In this document: piece by piece, positions 1-8,675 of the stretch
How positions within the stretch are numbered: position 1 is the stretch's first letter
Layout: each line of letters starts with the position of its first letter
Assembly: GCA_035268685.1 (NCBI GenBank)
Contig: DATFKK010000157.1
Location: 1 to 53,862, forward strand
Source of the DNA: Candidatus Krumholzibacteriia bacterium
Lineage (GTDB): Bacteria > Krumholzibacteriota > Krumholzibacteriia > JAJRXK01
Length of the DNA stretch: 53,862 bases
Direction: 5' to 3'
Program-made: the position numbers and the translations under genes
Notes under the pieces: model-generated
What the model saw: the letters and a program-made list of their open reading frames with translations, nothing else
Databases searched by the model: none
What the model was told of the DNA's origin: nothing

Positions 1-99
1 CCCGACGAGATCGCCGACGCCTACTGCTTCCTGGCCTCCGACGAGTCGTCGTTCGTCAACGGCACGGTGTTGAGCGTCGACGGGGGGCTGATCTCGTGA
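1..99 (+). CDS. SDR-family oxidoreductase, C-terminal end (partial)
   Basis: Only the last 32 codons are present; the gene begins before the window. The tail has the typical end of a FabG-like short-chain dehydrogenase: an '[19 protein letters not shown]' stretch, the conserved segment near the C-terminus of classical SDRs that closes over the active site. These enzymes usually reduce ketones or oxidise alcohols with NAD(P)(H). The stop codon overlaps the GTG start of the next gene (GTGA), so the two are probably translationally coupled. With a KASIII-like enzyme next and a CoA ligase further on, a beta-ketoacyl or hydroxyacyl substrate is plausible, but the catalytic Tyr-Lys part is outside the window. 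Confidence 0.8.
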   Translation, partial: PDEIADAYCFLASDESSFVNGTVLSVDGGLIS

Positions 100-1091
100 C
101 CGGCGAGCGCAACGCGCGCATCACCGCCACCGGGATGTACGCGCCCGAGCGCGTGGTGCCGAACGCGTGGTTCGACGAGCAGCTGGGCGAGAACGTCAGC
201 CAGTGGCTCGAGTCGAACCTGACGATCCGCGAGCGCCGCTGGGCGGCTCCCGACGAGAGCACGGCCGACCTGGTGGAGGCGGCGGCGCGGCGGATCCTCG
301 ATCGGGCCGGGGTGCGCCCGGTGGACCTGGACCTGATCATCGTGGCCACCGACACGCCCGAGTACGTGTCCCCGTCGACGGCCGTGGTCGTCCAGCACCG
401 GCTCGGGGCCACCGCGGCCGGCAGCTTCGACGTGAACACGGCCTGTGCCGGCTTCGTGACCGCGGTCGACATGGGGGCGAAGTACATCCGCGCCGACGAG
501 CAGTACCGGCGGGTGCTCGTGATCGGCGCCTACGCCATGAGCAAGTACCTCGATCCGACCGACAAGAAGACGGTGACGCTCTTCGCCGACGGCGCGGCGG
601 GCGTGTTGCTCGAGGCCACGACCGGGGACCGGGGCTGGCTTGCGTCACGGCTGCACAGCGAGGGCCAGTACCACGACTGGATGGGGATCTACGCCGGCGG
701 TACGCAGCAGCCCTGCGACGCCGACGTCGTCGCTCGCGGGGATCAGCGATTGCGTTTCGTGAAGAAGTTCCCGCCCGAGATCAATCCCGACACGTGGACG
801 CGCATGGTCACCGAGACCGTCCACGCGGCCGGACACGAGATCGACGACATCGCTCTGATCGCGATCACGCAGATCAACATCAAGAGCATCCGCGAGACCA
901 TGGCGCGGCTGGGGCTGCCCATGGAGCGCACGCACACCGTGATGGATCGGTACGGATACACGGGTTCGGCCTGCATCCCGATGGTCCTTGCCGAAGCCGT
1001 CGACGCGGGTCGCCTGCGGCCGGGCGACCTGGTGGTCTTCATGGGATCGGGCGGCGGACTGGCCTTCGCCTGCGCCGCCTTCCGCTGGTAG
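96..1091 (+). CDS. 3-oxoacyl-ACP synthase III (FabH)-like protein with altered catalytic triad
   Basis: A 331-residue thiolase-fold condensing enzyme of the normal FabH length. The active-site Cys sits at residue 117 in 'NTACAGF', and the 'FADGAAG' segment near residue 163 is typical of KASIII. The other two catalytic positions differ. Where FabH has His in 'HQAN', this protein has 'TQIN' (Thr258). Where FabH has Asn in 'GNTSAAS', this has 'GYTGSAC' (Tyr288). It may therefore catalyse acyl transfer or an unusual condensation rather than decarboxylative fatty-acid initiation. The GTG start overlaps the SDR stop codon. A sodium symporter and an acyl-CoA ligase follow. The family is certain from motifs; the reaction is unknown. 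Confidence 0.85.
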   Translation: MTGERNARITATGMYAPERVVPNAWFDEQLGENVSQWLESNLTIRERRWAAPDESTADLVEAAARRILDRAGVRPVDLDLIIVATDTPEYVSPSTAVVVQHRLGATAAGSFDVNTACAGFVTAVDMGAKYIRADEQYRRVLVIGAYAMSKYLDPTDKKTVTLFADGAAGVLLEATTGDRGWLASRLHSEGQYHDWMGIYAGGTQQPCDADVVARGDQRLRFVKKFPPEINPDTWTRMVTETVHAAGHEIDDIALIAITQINIKSIRETMARLGLPMERTHTVMDRYGYTGSACIPMVLAEAVDAGRLRPGDLVVFMGSGGGLAFACAAFRW

Positions 1092-1104
1092 ATCGGAGCA
1101 CTCC

Positions 1105-2616
1105 GTGGGCGCCAACGCGACCATCGGCTGGATCCTGGTTCTCGCCTACGCGGCGTTGATCCTGTTCTTCGTCGTGCGCGGTGCGCGCGGGAACCGGAAC
1201 CTGTCGGACTATGCCCTCGGCAGCTTCGCCTTCTCGCCGGTGGCGGTGGGTCTGGCTCTGGCCGCGTCGATGACCAGCGCGGCCACCTTCATCATCAACC
1301 CCGGTTTCGTGGCGATCTTCGGGGTGAGCGCGGTCATCTCCTATGCAGTCGTCATCCCCGTGGCCGCGCTCACTTCGCTGGTCGTGCTCACCAAGGGATT
1401 CCGGCGGCACGGCTCGTCGGTGAAGGCGCTGAGCATGGCCCAGTGGATGGGCACGCGCTACGGAAGCCCCGGCTTCGCCCTGTTCTTCGGCTTCCTGTCG
1501 CTGCTGCTCGTGACCTTCATCGTGCTGATCGTGGTGGGCTTGACGAAGGTGATCTCGGCCACGCTCGGCGTGCCGGAGATGGGCACCCTGCTGGCGATCG
1601 TGGCCTTCGTGTTCGGCTACATGATGTTCGGCGGGGCCAACTCCATGGTCTACACGAACACGATCCAGGCACTGTTGATGGTCGTGGTGGCAGTGGTACT
1701 GCTCGGCTCGGGCTACGAGCACTTCTCCGAAGGCGTGCACGGATTCCTCGAGCGCCTGCGTGCGGTGGATCCGGCCCTCGTCGGCGTCACCAACCGAGAC
1801 AGCTTCCTGTTCCGCGACCTGTACGAGATCGTCGCCGCCCAGCTGGTGGTGGGCGTGGCCATCGTGTGCCAGCCGCACATCATCACCAAGTCGCTGCTGC
1901 TGAAGTCCGAACGCGACGTGAACCGTTACCTGATCGTGGGTGTGGTGACCGAGATCCTGTTCTTCGCGGTGGTGATCGCGGGTCTGTACGCGCGGCTGGC
2001 CTTCCCCGACCTCACACTGAACGGCGAGGCCATTCCCATGGACGGGATCATTCCCGCCTACGTGGTGAACGAGCTACCCGTGTACGTGGGCATGGTCGTG
2101 GTCATGGGCCTGATCTCGGCCGGGCTGTCGACGCTGGAGGGCTTGATCCAGGCGCTGGCGACCACGATCACGGCCGATCTGGTCACGCCGCTGGCCGGTT
2201 CGGTGCTCCCGGCCGACGAGGATCGACGCGCGCACGTGCTGCTGGTGCTGAACCGGATCGCGATCGGACTGTTGGCCGTGGTGTCGGCCTGGCTGTCGTG
2301 GCAGCAGGTCGTGTCGCCCAAGCTGAGCGTGGCGATCTTCGCGCAGAACGGAGTGTATGCGTACTTCAGTGCCGCCTTCGTGCCGATCCTGTTCGGAATG
2401 TTCCTGAAGTCGACCCGTCGCGAGACCGCGATCGTGGCTTCGGTCACCGCCATCGTCGTCCACTTCGTCATGTACTACGGGCACGTTCCGGTCCCGGGAA
2501 CCCTCGCGACTGGGGAGAATCCCGGTGTTGCGGCTGCCGTCGCGGTGATCAGCTCGCTGGTGGTCGGTGCCCTGGTGCAGATGGCGACCGGAAGGAGGCA
2601 ACGTGTACCGGCCTGA
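1105..2616 (+). CDS. Sodium:solute symporter (SSS family)
   Basis: A 503-residue polytopic membrane protein with about 13 hydrophobic segments and the SSS signature region around 'ASMTSAATFIINPGF', where the first core helix is broken. Members import acetate, other short carboxylates, proline or pantothenate with Na+; the substrate here cannot be read from sequence. I chose the GTG at 1105 because GGAG at 1095-1098 is well spaced and the N-terminus 'GANATIGWILVLAYAALIL' starts a membrane helix. Longer in-frame starts would run into the preceding gene. It ends inside the start of the acyl-CoA ligase (14-base overlap), so import and CoA activation are probably coupled. Confidence 0.88.
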   Translation: MGANATIGWILVLAYAALILFFVVRGARGNRNLSDYALGSFAFSPVAVGLALAASMTSAATFIINPGFVAIFGVSAVISYAVVIPVAALTSLVVLTKGFRRHGSSVKALSMAQWMGTRYGSPGFALFFGFLSLLLVTFIVLIVVGLTKVISATLGVPEMGTLLAIVAFVFGYMMFGGANSMVYTNTIQALLMVVVAVVLLGSGYEHFSEGVHGFLERLRAVDPALVGVTNRDSFLFRDLYEIVAAQLVVGVAIVCQPHIITKSLLLKSERDVNRYLIVGVVTEILFFAVVIAGLYARLAFPDLTLNGEAIPMDGIIPAYVVNELPVYVGMVVVMGLISAGLSTLEGLIQALATTITADLVTPLAGSVLPADEDRRAHVLLVLNRIAIGLLAVVSAWLSWQQVVSPKLSVAIFAQNGVYAYFSAAFVPILFGMFLKSTRRETAIVASVTAIVVHFVMYYGHVPVPGTLATGENPGVAAAVAVISSLVVGALVQMATGRRQRVPA

Positions 2617-4102
2617 GACCGACTGGTTGGCCCGCTGGGCGCTGTACACGCCGGACCGGCGCTTCCTCCGCGACCATACCCGCGACCGCGAGTGGAGCTT
2701 CGGCGAGGCACACGCACGCGTCGATGCTGTGGCGCGCTGGCTGCACGACGATCTGGGTCTGACCCGCGGCGACCGTCTCGCGGTGCTGTCGACCAATCGC
2801 GTCGAGACGGTGTTCGTGTTCCTGGCGTGTCAGCGTGAGGGCCTGATCCTGGTTCCGTTGAACTTCCGGCTGACGGCTCCGGAGATCGAACACCTCGTGC
2901 ACGACGCCGAGCCGGGCGCGCTGCTCGTCGAGGACGCCCTGCGCGAGATCGTGGCGACGATCGAGGGCGGGCCGGCCGTCCACGGGATCGACACGGTGTC
3001 GCCGTTGCTCTTCGACGACGAGCCGGAACGGGCGCGTCCGAGCGGCGAGCCCGCGGATCTGGACGACGCGGTCATGATCCTGTACACGGCCGGCACGACC
3101 GGCGTGCCCAAGGGTGCGATGATCACCCACCGCATGCTCCTGTGGAACGCCATCAACACCGGGCTGCGGTTGGCGATCACCGAACGCGACCACACCCAGA
3201 GCTACGCGCCCTTCTTCCACACCGGGGGCTGGAACGTGCTGTTCACGCCCTTCCTGCTGCACGGGGCGTCGCACACGATCCTGAGCGGTTTCGATCCCGA
3301 CCTCGTGCTCGAACTCATGGAGCGCGAGCGGACCACGCTGTTGTTCGGCGTGCCGACCATGCTGCAGATGATGGCCGAGAGCGATCGCTTCGACGTCGCC
3401 GACCTCGAGAGCGTCCGCTACGCGATCGTGGGCGGGGCGCCGATGCCCCTGCCGCTGATCGACCGCTGGCACGCGAAGGGCGTGCACATCCGGCAGGGAT
3501 ACGGACTGACCGAGGTCGGGCCGAACTGCTACTCGCTCAACGAGGAGGACGCCATCCGCAAACGCGGGTCGATCGGGCGGCCGAACTTCTTCCTCGACGT
3601 GCGGATCGTGGCCGAGGACGGCCGCGACTGTGAGGCCGACGAGGTGGGCGAGTTGTGGCTGCGCGGAGAAACGGTCACCCCCGGCTACTGGCGCAACCCC
3701 GAGGCCACGAAGGCCGCGATCACCGAGGACGGATGGTTCCGGACCGGCGATCTGGTGCGGCAGGACGACGAGGGCTTCACCTACGTCGTCGACCGCAAGA
3801 AGAACATGTTCATCAGCGGCGGCGAGAACGTCTATCCGGCCGAGGTCGAGCGCGTGCTCGGCCAGCACGAGGCCGTGCGTGACGTCGCCGTGATCGGCGT
3901 ATCCGACCAGAAGTGGGGCGAGGTCGGGCACGCCTTCGTCGAGGTCCATCCGGGCCACGACTTCGATCTCGAAGCCCTGCGCGCGTTCTGCGACGGGAAG
4001 CTCGCGCGCTACAAGATTCCCCGTCACGTGAGCGTGATCGAGGCGATCCCCCGCAATGCGGCGGGGAAGGTCGACACGGCCGCGCTTCGGAATCTCGCCT
4101 GA
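2603..4102 (+). CDS. AMP-dependent acyl-CoA synthetase (fatty acid/organic acid-CoA ligase)
   Basis: A 499-residue ANL-superfamily adenylating enzyme that would activate a carboxylic acid to acyl-AMP and then acyl-CoA in the cytoplasm. The motifs are in order: P-loop 'YTAGTTGVPKG', 'QGYGLTEVG', 'WFRTGDL', hinge 'DRKKNMFISGGENVYP' and the C-terminal 'RNAAGKVD' carrying the catalytic Lys. Start GTG 2603 follows GGAGG at 2594-2598. It overlaps the symporter gene, which suggests that the transported acid is the substrate. The sequence looks like a medium- or long-chain or aromatic acid ligase; I cannot choose between them. It is not an OleC beta-lactone synthetase by context. Confidence 0.88.
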   Translation: MYRPETDWLARWALYTPDRRFLRDHTRDREWSFGEAHARVDAVARWLHDDLGLTRGDRLAVLSTNRVETVFVFLACQREGLILVPLNFRLTAPEIEHLVHDAEPGALLVEDALREIVATIEGGPAVHGIDTVSPLLFDDEPERARPSGEPADLDDAVMILYTAGTTGVPKGAMITHRMLLWNAINTGLRLAITERDHTQSYAPFFHTGGWNVLFTPFLLHGASHTILSGFDPDLVLELMERERTTLLFGVPTMLQMMAESDRFDVADLESVRYAIVGGAPMPLPLIDRWHAKGVHIRQGYGLTEVGPNCYSLNEEDAIRKRGSIGRPNFFLDVRIVAEDGRDCEADEVGELWLRGETVTPGYWRNPEATKAAITEDGWFRTGDLVRQDDEGFTYVVDRKKNMFISGGENVYPAEVERVLGQHEAVRDVAVIGVSDQKWGEVGHAFVEVHPGHDFDLEALRAFCDGKLARYKIPRHVSVIEAIPRNAAGKVDTAALRNLA

Positions 4103-4125
4103 ACGCTTCCCAGGAGGGAACGATC

Positions 4126-5073
4126 ATGAAGAGTCTGCGAATCCTGTTGGTGCTCGGCCTGGTGGTCGGCGGGCTCGGGCTGTCGGCCTGCGGCGACGAC
4201 GACGACAACGGCGGCACCAACCCGAACCCGACGCCCGAGACGCCGCCCTGGGTGGGGAGCTGGGTCAGCGAGGGCGACAACGTCGCTCCGATCCTCGCTG
4301 CGGGCTTCGACATCGAGCGTGTCGAGGTCACCATGAACGAGGACGGTACGATCGGTCTCGTGCAGAAGGTCGTCGGCCAGCCCGAGACCACGAACAGCGG
4401 TGTGTACTCGGTGATCGAGTCCGACACCGGCGACATCCACGCGATCCAGATCTCCTACACGGGCAACCCGAGTTTCGACCAGGAGGGGATCATCCAGGTG
4501 ATCGAGGGCGACCCCGACACCATGCGTCTCGAGGTCGTCCAGACCGTTCCGGACATCGGTGCCACTCCGCTGACGCCGGAAGAGGGATTCGGTGCGGACA
4601 CGACGCTCGGCGACTCGAACATCCAGGTGTACGTGCGCCAGGACGAGCAGGACGACCCGGCCCCGGAGTCCGAGCCCTGGGAGGGGAGCTGGCTGAGCGA
4701 GGGCGAGAACGTGGCACCGATCCTGGCGGCCGGTTTCGACATCGAGCGCGTCGAGGTGACGATGAACGAGGACGGCACGATCGGTCTCGTGCAGAAGGTC
4801 ATCGGTCAGCCCGAGACCACGAACAGCGGTGTCTACTCCGTGACCGAGTCGGCGACGGGTGACATCCACTCGATCCAGATCTCCTACACCGGGAATCCGA
4901 GTTTCGAGCAGGAGGGGATCATCCAGGTGATCCAGGGCGATCCCGACACCATGCGCCTCGAGGTCGTCCAGACCGTTCCGGACATCGGCGCCACCCCGTT
5001 GACCCCGGAACAGGGCTTCGGTGCGGACACGACGCTCGGCGACTCGAACATCCAGGTCTACGTGCGGCAGTAG
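4126..5073 (+). CDS. Lipoprotein made of two nearly identical 131-residue domains
   Basis: A 315-residue protein with a lipoprotein signal peptide (hydrophobic stretch 5-18, lipobox 'LSAC', Cys22) followed by an acidic/Asn linker. Two domains, roughly residues 42-172 and 185-315, are each 131 residues long and differ at about ten positions by eye. Each starts with 'W.GSW.SEG' and ends 'SNIQVYVRQ', and contains 'EVTMNEDGTI' and 'QISYTGNPSF', suggesting a small beta-sandwich or lipocalin-like fold. I do not recognise the family. RBS GGAGG lies at 4113-4117. It lies between the CoA ligase and an outer-membrane barrel, so a periplasmic or surface ligand-binding role is possible, but this is inference. 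Confidence 0.85.
   Translation: MKSLRILLVLGLVVGGLGLSACGDDDDNGGTNPNPTPETPPWVGSWVSEGDNVAPILAAGFDIERVEVTMNEDGTIGLVQKVVGQPETTNSGVYSVIESDTGDIHAIQISYTGNPSFDQEGIIQVIEGDPDTMRLEVVQTVPDIGATPLTPEEGFGADTTLGDSNIQVYVRQDEQDDPAPESEPWEGSWLSEGENVAPILAAGFDIERVEVTMNEDGTIGLVQKVIGQPETTNSGVYSVTESATGDIHSIQISYTGNPSFEQEGIIQVIQGDPDTMRLEVVQTVPDIGATPLTPEQGFGADTTLGDSNIQVYVRQ
4249..5070 (+). repeat. Tandem in-gene duplication (two 393-bp units)
   Basis: Unit 1 spans 4249-4641 and unit 2 spans 4678-5070, separated by 36 bases encoding an acidic/Pro linker. The encoded domains match almost throughout, while many third codon positions differ. The duplication is therefore not fresh, and the protein sequence has been kept similar by selection, with or without occasional conversion. 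Confidence 0.9.
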
Positions 5074-5089
5074 CCGCCGCATCGCGAAG

Positions 5090-5117
5090 GCGGGGTCCGG
5101 TCGCGACCGGACTCCGC
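5090..5117 (+). terminator. Strong GC hairpin between lipoprotein and barrel genes
   Basis: The two arms around GTCCGGTCGCGACCGGAC (5095-5112, a perfect palindrome) extend to an approximately 11-bp stem with one G-T pair. No clean T-run follows, so it may be a partial terminator or an mRNA-stabilising hairpin inside the operon. Confidence 0.5.
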
Positions 5118-5149
5118 TCCAAGATCCCCGTTTCCCGGGAGCGTCCCAG

Positions 5150-6718
5150 ATGCTGCGCAGGAACGTGTGGAGCCTCGGTATGGCCGTTCTGGCCCTGACC
5201 CTCGTCGCGCCGAAGGTGTGGGCGGACGGAGGGTCCGAGCGCGAGGAATTCCACGAGGACCGACCGCCCGAGGAGATCGAGGAGTTCGATTTCATCGGAT
5301 ACTACTTCATGCGGCACGAGGCCTCGAACATCGCGCCCACCAACGAGTTCCTCAAGGGCCAGATCGTGGGCCGCTTCTTCGGGGGAAACACCACCCGGAC
5401 CACGTCGGAGAAGACGTCGCGCTTCACCGAACAACGATTCATGCCCATGATCACCTACTCGCCCCGACTCTTCGACGGCTGGGCCAAGATCCGGACCAGT
5501 CTGGAGTTCGACTGGACCTGGGGTGACGCGAACTACGGCGCCGGCGGGAATTTCGGGGGCGCCTTCGGTGCCGACACCGTGAACATGCAGACCCAGAACC
5601 TGTTCATGGAGATCCGGCCCACGAAGACCTTCGTCCTGAACATGGGTTTGTTGCGCCTGTACGACAACGTCCAGGTTCCCTGGTACACCTTCACGGACCA
5701 CCTGCTGCAGAAGGGCTACCGGCTCTCCATGTTCGGTTCCGATGCCACGGGCGTCGGTGCGCACTGGTTCTTCCGGACCGACCAGCGGATCAAGTTGGGC
5801 GCGTACCAGCTGTACGAGAACAACGTCGAGCAACGGGACGACGTGGCCCTGTTCGAGGTGGACTACGAGCGCGATCTCGCCATCGACACGTCGGTCGGTT
5901 TGTCGGTGCACTACCTGATGGATCGCGGCAACGGTGAGGGCGGTGTTTCGATCCTCGGGCAGGGGCTGAGCTCGGGGCTGAGCAACTACAACGGCGTGTT
6001 CAACTTCGACCTCGGCGGCCAGCGCTACAAGGGCGACATCTTCTGGCTGGGCACGCACTTCCATCGTGACCCCCTGCTGCAGCAGGGCCGGCTGGGCTGG
6101 TCGGGCTTCGCGTGGTGGAACGGTGGTACGGTGCGCACCGACACTCGGGACGTCGACATCAACGGTGTGGCCGCGAATCTGCGGGTCGCGGCCCGCTGGG
6201 GCGCACTGTCCGAGGACCAGGTCGTCTTCGACGGCGTCTTCACCACCGGTGACGACGACAACACCGCGGACGGCACCTACAGCGGTGTCCTCACCGGCAA
6301 CAACTGGACTTCACCGGGGGCGGTGTTCATCGGGCATCCGCTGTACCTGCTCCTGCCGCACGGCGACGTCGTGAACCGCTTCAACGCCGCGGTCATGGAC
6401 ATCCAGAACATCGGCTACGGAGTGCAGGCCGGTGCGCTGAGCGTGGCCAAGGAGCTGGTGCCGAACAAGTGGCGCGTGAAGGCAGCCGTGGGCCACGGAC
6501 GATCGACCGCCGACCCCGACGGCGGCGGTTCGACCATCGGCACCGAGTTCAACGCGAGCCTGCGCTGGACCATGCGCGTGTTCCTCGAGGCCGAGTTGCA
6601 CGCGGCCTATCTGTCGCTGGGCGACTTCTACGATTCGCCCGTGGTCAACGGTGGAGTGGACGAACGTCCGGACGATCCGTGGACCGTGTTCGCGTCCCTC
6701 AAGTGGATCATGTTCTAG
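5150..6718 (+). CDS. Outer-membrane beta-barrel protein (porin-like), function unknown
   Basis: A 522-residue protein with a cleavable signal peptide (hydrophobic residues ~10-25, then 'WADGG') and an acidic stretch after it. The rest alternates polar and aromatic residues in the manner of barrel strands and ends '...SLKWIMF', a C-terminal Phe as expected for BAM-assembled proteins. Many Trp/Tyr-rich strands and Gly turns recall alginate-export or Wza-independent porin families, but I cannot assign one. ATG 5150 has GGGAG at 5137-5141. Its place between a lipoprotein and a lipoprotein hydrolase, in an operon with a transporter and a CoA ligase, suggests passage of a hydrophobic or organic-acid substrate across the outer membrane. 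Confidence 0.75.
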   Translation: MLRRNVWSLGMAVLALTLVAPKVWADGGSEREEFHEDRPPEEIEEFDFIGYYFMRHEASNIAPTNEFLKGQIVGRFFGGNTTRTTSEKTSRFTEQRFMPMITYSPRLFDGWAKIRTSLEFDWTWGDANYGAGGNFGGAFGADTVNMQTQNLFMEIRPTKTFVLNMGLLRLYDNVQVPWYTFTDHLLQKGYRLSMFGSDATGVGAHWFFRTDQRIKLGAYQLYENNVEQRDDVALFEVDYERDLAIDTSVGLSVHYLMDRGNGEGGVSILGQGLSSGLSNYNGVFNFDLGGQRYKGDIFWLGTHFHRDPLLQQGRLGWSGFAWWNGGTVRTDTRDVDINGVAANLRVAARWGALSEDQVVFDGVFTTGDDDNTADGTYSGVLTGNNWTSPGAVFIGHPLYLLLPHGDVVNRFNAAVMDIQNIGYGVQAGALSVAKELVPNKWRVKAAVGHGRSTADPDGGGSTIGTEFNASLRWTMRVFLEAELHAAYLSLGDFYDSPVVNGGVDERPDDPWTVFASLKWIMF

Positions 6719-6727
6719 GAGGCCGCC

Positions 6728-7690
6728 ATGCGACGCATCATCGTCCTGTTCCTGATCGTGGGAGGCCTGGTCGTGAGCTCCAGCGGATGCGGTTCGACCC
6801 GCGACTGGTACCACCTTCCCGTGACCCAGTTCGACGAGATCGACTACACCCGTCCGGTGAAGACGGTCCAGGTTCGCAACCTCGAGGTGGCCTACATCGA
6901 GGCCGGTGCCGAGAACGACCAGACCCTGGTCCTGATCCACGGCCTGGGCAGCAACGCGAAGGCGTGGCTGCGCAACCTCGACGCGTGGGGCCGCACGCAC
7001 CACGTGATCGCGCTCGACCTGCCGGGCTACGGTCGCTCGACCAAGGGCGACCTGCCGTACTCGCTGAGCTTCTACGCGCAGGTGATCGTCGAGATGCTCG
7101 ACGAACTGGGCGTGGAGTCCGCGGACTGGGGTGGACACTCCATGGGCGGACAGATCGCCATGCTCGCCGCGCTCGAGTACCCCGAACGCGTCGAACGACT
7201 GGCGTTGTTCGCCCCGGCCGGGATCGAGCGCTTCGAAGAAGGAGAGGGTCAGTGGCTGCGGGGGGCGCTGACGCCGGAGTTCGTGGAGGACACCACGATC
7301 CGCAACATCGCGGTGAACCTGCACGCGAATTTCTACGACACGCCCGAAGACGCCGAGTTCATGATCACCGACCGGATCCGGATCCGTGGGGCCGAGGGCT
7401 TCGACGAGTACGCCTACGCGGTCTCGCGCAACGTGGGTGCGATGATCGACGAGCCGACGCAGGAGAGTCTCGGCGAGATCGCCCAGCCCACGCTGATCGT
7501 CTTCGGAGAGTACGACCAGTTGATCCCGAATCGCTATCTGCACGGGGGCCGGAGCGAAGACGTCGGTCGGCGTGGCGAAGAGGAGATCCCCGACGCCACC
7601 CTGTTGATGGTGGACGACGCCGGGCACTTCGTGCAGTTCGAGGGCGCAGAGGTCGTGAATCCGGTGGTGGCGGATTTCATCGAGCGCTGA
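6728..7690 (+). CDS. Lipoprotein alpha/beta hydrolase
   Basis: A 320-residue alpha/beta-hydrolase-fold enzyme anchored by a lipoprotein signal (hydrophobic 4-18, 'SSSGC', Cys21). The oxyanion-hole region is 'HGLGSN' (71-76), the nucleophile elbow 'GGHSMGG' has Ser138, and the acid is in 'FGEYDQLIP' and the His in 'DDAGHFVQ' near the C-terminus, so the triad appears intact. It probably hydrolyses an ester or thioester in the periplasm or at the outer membrane. GGAGG at 6718-6722 overlaps the upstream stop. It is the last gene of the 1-7690 operon and overlaps the 3' end of the convergent methyltransferase gene by 14 bases. Confidence 0.85.
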   Translation: MRRIIVLFLIVGGLVVSSSGCGSTRDWYHLPVTQFDEIDYTRPVKTVQVRNLEVAYIEAGAENDQTLVLIHGLGSNAKAWLRNLDAWGRTHHVIALDLPGYGRSTKGDLPYSLSFYAQVIVEMLDELGVESADWGGHSMGGQIAMLAALEYPERVERLALFAPAGIERFEEGEGQWLRGALTPEFVEDTTIRNIAVNLHANFYDTPEDAEFMITDRIRIRGAEGFDEYAYAVSRNVGAMIDEPTQESLGEIAQPTLIVFGEYDQLIPNRYLHGGRSEDVGRRGEEEIPDATLLMVDDAGHFVQFEGAEVVNPVVADFIER

Positions 7691-8603
7691 GGCGCTCCGG
7701 GGCGGGCGGGAGCAGGTCGAGCGACGCCTGCACCGCCGCCCAGGGCTCCCGCGTGGGCGGAGCGCTGAGCTCCAGCCGGAACCGTTGTCCCGGTTCGACG
7801 TCGAGGGGCCGCGGCAGCGGCAGGAAGCCCTGCTCCCAGCAGGTCGGCGCCCGATCGGGAGCCGTGTCGATGAAGACGTCGTCGCCGAGCAGGTCCAGCC
7901 TGAAGTGGACCACGACTCCCTCGGCCCGACCGGCGGTGACGACTTCGAGATCGAGGCTCCGCCGTTCGGCGACGCGCTCATCGACGCCGAAATCCAGGTC
8001 TTGCCAGCGGGCGGTCGCACTGAGGACTTCGTCGGCTTCGATCCGCAGCGTTCGGCGGGGCAATGCCATCCGGTCCGCGACGGCTTCGTAATCGAGTCCG
8101 TGGCGCGACGGGAGCGTCTCCGACCAGAAGCAGCGTTCCCGTGCGAAGCGATCGCTGCCGGTCAACGCGACGTCGATCCGGATGCGACCTGGGATGACCA
8201 GTCCTTCGGGACGGACCCAGCGACGGCGGGCTTCGCCCAGGTAGTAGGAAGCGTTCTCACCGATCCCGATCGAGTCGACGAGTTCACCGACGAGCACGTC
8301 CACCGGTTCGGGCAGGACGATCTCGTCGCTGCGTCCCACCAGTGGGACGAAACGGTCGGGCCCGAAGCCGTGGGCGGACAGGAGGTCCACCGTGCACTGC
8401 AGGGTCCGGGGATCGACCTCGATGCCGTAGACGCGCCGCGCGCCGGCCTTCAGGGCGAGCAGCGACAGCGGGCCCAGCCCGACGCCGATCTCGGCCACGG
8501 TCCGCCCCGGGCAGGCGACGCCCAGGGCCCGCGCGAAGGCGTCCAGACGATGGGGATCGTCCAGCATCCGCATGTGGTCCAGGAGCGTACGGTCGTCGAG
8601 CAT
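7677..8603 (-). CDS. PRMT-like class I SAM methyltransferase
   Basis: A 308-residue protein with the layout of type I protein arginine methyltransferases. Residues 36-44 'VAEIGVGLG' form the SAM-binding motif I, followed by 'LKAGARRVYGIE' with the acidic ribose ligand. Two glutamates, Glu107 and Glu116, are nine residues apart in 'GELVDSIGIGE', matching the double-E substrate loop of PRMT1. 'WVRPEGLVIPGRI' matches the post-loop strand, and 'PTCWEQ' (254-258) corresponds to the THW loop with His replaced by Cys. The C-terminal half reads as the PRMT beta-barrel. The product could be methylated arginine in a bacterial protein or a small molecule. It lies 72 bases downstream of the NRDE gene, probably co-transcribed. 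Confidence 0.75.
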   Translation of the reverse strand: MLDDRTLLDHMRMLDDPHRLDAFARALGVACPGRTVAEIGVGLGPLSLLALKAGARRVYGIEVDPRTLQCTVDLLSAHGFGPDRFVPLVGRSDEIVLPEPVDVLVGELVDSIGIGENASYYLGEARRRWVRPEGLVIPGRIRIDVALTGSDRFARERCFWSETLPSRHGLDYEAVADRMALPRRTLRIEADEVLSATARWQDLDFGVDERVAERRSLDLEVVTAGRAEGVVVHFRLDLLGDDVFIDTAPDRAPTCWEQGFLPLPRPLDVEPGQRFRLELSAPPTREPWAAVQASLDLLPPAPERLSAR

Positions 8604-8675
8604 GGATGTGCGTCACAGGTGGAGTGGGACCCGAAGGCTTCTGGGTCTCGTGATCGACGGGCGAGGCCCACTTCT

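Noticed and set aside
1-7690. oleABCD-type hydrocarbon cluster (thiolase, hydrolase, ligase, SDR)
   Set aside because: The four enzyme classes are present, but the KASIII-like protein lacks OleA's His and Asn, the SDR tail is FabG-like, the hydrolase is a lipoprotein, and transport genes lie between them.
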